Made by a program: the position numbers and the translations under genes. Below the pieces are notes generated by a model. That model did not search any database. It saw only the letters and a list, made by a program, of their open reading frames with translations, and had not been told where the DNA came from. From positions 1 through 6,337 of the forward strand of contig JBLHKB010000417.1 of assembly GCA_047619315.1 (NCBI GenBank): a DNA stretch of 6,337 nt, read 5' to 3'. Positions 4,691-6,337 of this stretch are shown here, piece after piece (the stretch's first letter is position 1; each line of letters begins with the position of its first letter). Origin of the DNA: JBCCRV01 sp047619315 (GTDB lineage Bacteria; Myxococcota_A; Polyangia; Polyangiales; Houyiibacteriaceae).

Positions 4691-6337
4691 GCGGAAGAGT
4701 GCGTCTCTCAGGTGCTCCGCGAGGGTCGAGACATTCGGGGCCAGGAGCATCGTGAGATGATCTCCGGGCACGTCGACGGTCTCCACGCACTTGGCGTGCG
4801 AACGCCAGCCCAGAGCACTGGCCGCGTAGGCCTTCGAGTAGAAGATGTCCTCCGTCGCGCGGAAAAGCGTGAGGGTGCCAGGATATGGACGCATCACATA
4901 TGCGCTGGCTGCGCTTTCGTTGGAATCCATAAACTCAAGGATACGAAGATCTTCTCCGACCTCGATGCCCAGGGCGCGCTTTACGCGCAGCCGAACGCGA
5001 TCGAGTCGCGTGCGAGCGCGCTGGATACGTGACTCAGCTTTTTCGCGGATGTAGGCGGCGCCACCACGACGAACGATCTCGCCCGCGTGGAGTCGGACTC
5101 GCCCAAGAAAGCCAACGCTGTCGAGGGAACCGGGGGCGAGTGCATCGAGAAGCGCGATGAGGCCCACATCTCTGCCTCGTGCCCGAAGTTCGTGGGCGAC
5201 CTCAAAGGCGACGAGGCCCCCGAGGGAGACCGCGGCGAGAGACACCGGGCCCTCGGGTGCGTATCGCATGATCTCATCGACGTAGCGCCCGGCCACGTCA
5301 ACGACGTCACTGGGCGTGTCTTCGTTTCGCAGCGGGACAGAAAGGCCGACGACGGGCTGATCCGGTCCGAGACATGATGAGAGAGGTGTGAAGAGGGCGC
5401 CGTTGGTCCCCAGTACGTGGATGGCGAAGAGTGGCGCTTTGGACCCCTTTGCCTGAATGGGATAAACGTACTTCCAGTCCTCTTTATCGCTCTTTTCGGT
5501 GAGCCAATCGGCAAGCTCGGCGGGAGTGGGTGACGTGCGAAGCGCCGCGAGAGAAGGGCGTACTCCAAGTTCGTCTTCGACGCGGTCGAGCAAACGAATG
5601 GCGATCAACGACTGACCGCCCAGGTCAAAGAACGAATCGTCTGGGTGTACGTTCAGAACCTCGAGAGCTTCTGCGAAGAGCGCGCAGAGCGTCCGATCGG
5701 TGGTGTGGCGAGGCTCTCGTTGAGCGGTGTTTTCCGTGAGCGTCGGAGCCGGCAATTGCGCTCGGTCGACTTTTCCTCCCGCACTGCGTGGAAAGTCGTC
5801 CATGCACACGTACGCCGAGGGCACCATGTGGGGCGGCAAGAGGGCACGGAGTTGTCGACGTAGTTCGGTGCTGTCGAGCTGCTTCGGCGAACGAAGCCAT
5901 GCCACGAGCTGCGTCTCGCCAAAGAGAGCGACGAGAGCTTCATCGACATTCTCCAAAGTCTCCAGAGCGACCTCGACCTCGCCCGGTTCGATGCGGAACC
6001 CTCGAAGCTTAAGCTGTCGGTCGACGCGCCCGGCGAATTCCAGCATGCCGGAGGGCAACCACCGGCAAAGATCGCCACTTGCATACACACGCTCGTCCGC
6101 GAAGACGACGTCGTCGAGAAAGCGTGCTTCCGTCGTGCTCGGTGCCCCGAGGTAGCCATTGGCGACGCTCGCCCCGCCGATGAAGAGCTGTCCGAAGACA
6201 CCGATTGGCACCGGGAGCTTCCGATCGTCGAGGACGTATGCTGTGGAGTTGCGCGTGGGCCGCCCAATGGGAACCTCTCGCTCATCGAGGGGCTCGCCTT
6301 CGGCCGCTCGCCCTTCTGCGAACGAGTCGTAGGTCGT
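4676..6337 (-). CDS. Nonribosomal peptide synthetase, C-terminal part: adenylation (partial) - carrier - thioesterase
   Basis: 553 residues are visible; the N-terminal part lies beyond the right edge. Numbering from 6337, the visible start TTYDSFAEG appears to sit just after adenylation motif A5. A6-like GQLFIGG and NGYLG, A7-like YASGDL, A8 GRVDRQLKLRGFRIEPGEVE and A10 GGKVDR with catalytic Lys189 follow. A peptidyl carrier domain (about 205-285) has DLGGQSL, with Ser243 as the phosphopantetheine site. A type I thioesterase fills about 300-553: nucleophile Ser371 in AVSLGG, Asp398 in LLDALAPG, His527 in PGDHLTML, with an Arg-rich lid region between Asp and His. The enzyme would activate and load the last monomer, then release the product by hydrolysis or cyclisation. 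The residues that set substrate choice lie upstream of A5, so the substrate cannot be read. The elbow is AxSxG instead of GxSxG. This gene marks the edge of a biosynthetic cluster that extends to the right. Confidence 0.95.
   Translation of the reverse strand, partial: TTYDSFAEGRAAEGEPLDEREVPIGRPTRNSTAYVLDDRKLPVPIGVFGQLFIGGASVANGYLGAPSTTEARFLDDVVFADERVYASGDLCRWLPSGMLEFAGRVDRQLKLRGFRIEPGEVEVALETLENVDEALVALFGETQLVAWLRSPKQLDSTELRRQLRALLPPHMVPSAYVCMDDFPRSAGGKVDRAQLPAPTLTENTAQREPRHTTDRTLCALFAEALEVLNVHPDDSFFDLGGQSLIAIRLLDRVEDELGVRPSLAALRTSPTPAELADWLTEKSDKEDWKYVYPIQAKGSKAPLFAIHVLGTNGALFTPLSSCLGPDQPVVGLSVPLRNEDTPSDVVDVAGRYVDEIMRYAPEGPVSLAAVSLGGLVAFEVAHELRARGRDVGLIALLDALAPGSLDSVGFLGRVRLHAGEIVRRGGAAYIREKAESRIQRARTRLDRVRLRVKRALGIEVGEDLRILEFMDSNESAASAYVMRPYPGTLTLFRATEDIFYSKAYAASALGWRSHAKCVETVDVPGDHLTMLLAPNVSTLAEHLRDALFRSASD

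Overview
This 6.3 kb window is G+C-rich (roughly 60% or a little above, by eye) and tightly packed with genes. It looks like the chromosome of a predatory or social deltaproteobacterium-type organism, most likely Myxococcota. The main pointers are a lipoprotein built from Myxococcus-type cysteine-rich repeats (DUF4215 / myxo_disulf_rpt) joined to a fibro-slime domain, several secreted lipoproteins with acidic, Asp/Gly/Pro-rich linkers, and the end of a nonribosomal peptide synthetase (NRPS). I cannot assign a genus.

Layout, left to right. (1) Bases 1-1649, minus strand: the N-terminal 549 residues of a surface lipoprotein, with five Cys-rich repeats, a fibro-slime domain and the start of a sixth repeat; its C-terminus lies beyond the left edge. 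(2) 1785-2492, minus strand: a DUF2490-type outer-membrane beta-barrel protein with a clear signal peptide. Just before it, a strong Shine-Dalgarno sequence drives a four-codon mini-ORF that stops 4 nt before the real start. (3) 2616-4052, plus strand: a lipoprotein peptidase of the S41 (tail-specific/tricorn-like) fold, divergent from gene 2. (4) 4049-4690, plus strand: an uncharacterised polytopic membrane protein, translationally coupled to gene 3 by a GTGA overlap and a good RBS. (5) 4676-6337, minus strand: the 3' end of an NRPS gene (C-terminal part of an adenylation domain, a peptidyl carrier domain and a terminal thioesterase); it continues beyond the right edge and overlaps gene 4 tail-to-tail by 15 bp.

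Functional reading: genes 1-4 all look like cell-envelope proteins (surface lipoprotein, outer-membrane barrel, periplasmic or outer-membrane protease, membrane protein). Only genes 3 and 4 show a sequence-level link strong enough to call an operon. The NRPS is the last releasing module of a biosynthetic cluster that ends at 4676 and lies mostly off to the right. Its specificity-determining half is not in the window, so the product cannot be predicted here.

There are no RNA genes, mobile elements, CRISPR arrays or gene-free stretches over 300 bp. I see no clearly undescribed system. The most unusual items are the mini-ORF leader before the DUF2490 gene, the uncharacterised S41-protease/membrane-protein pair, and departures from consensus at the active sites of the S41 protein and the thioesterase.
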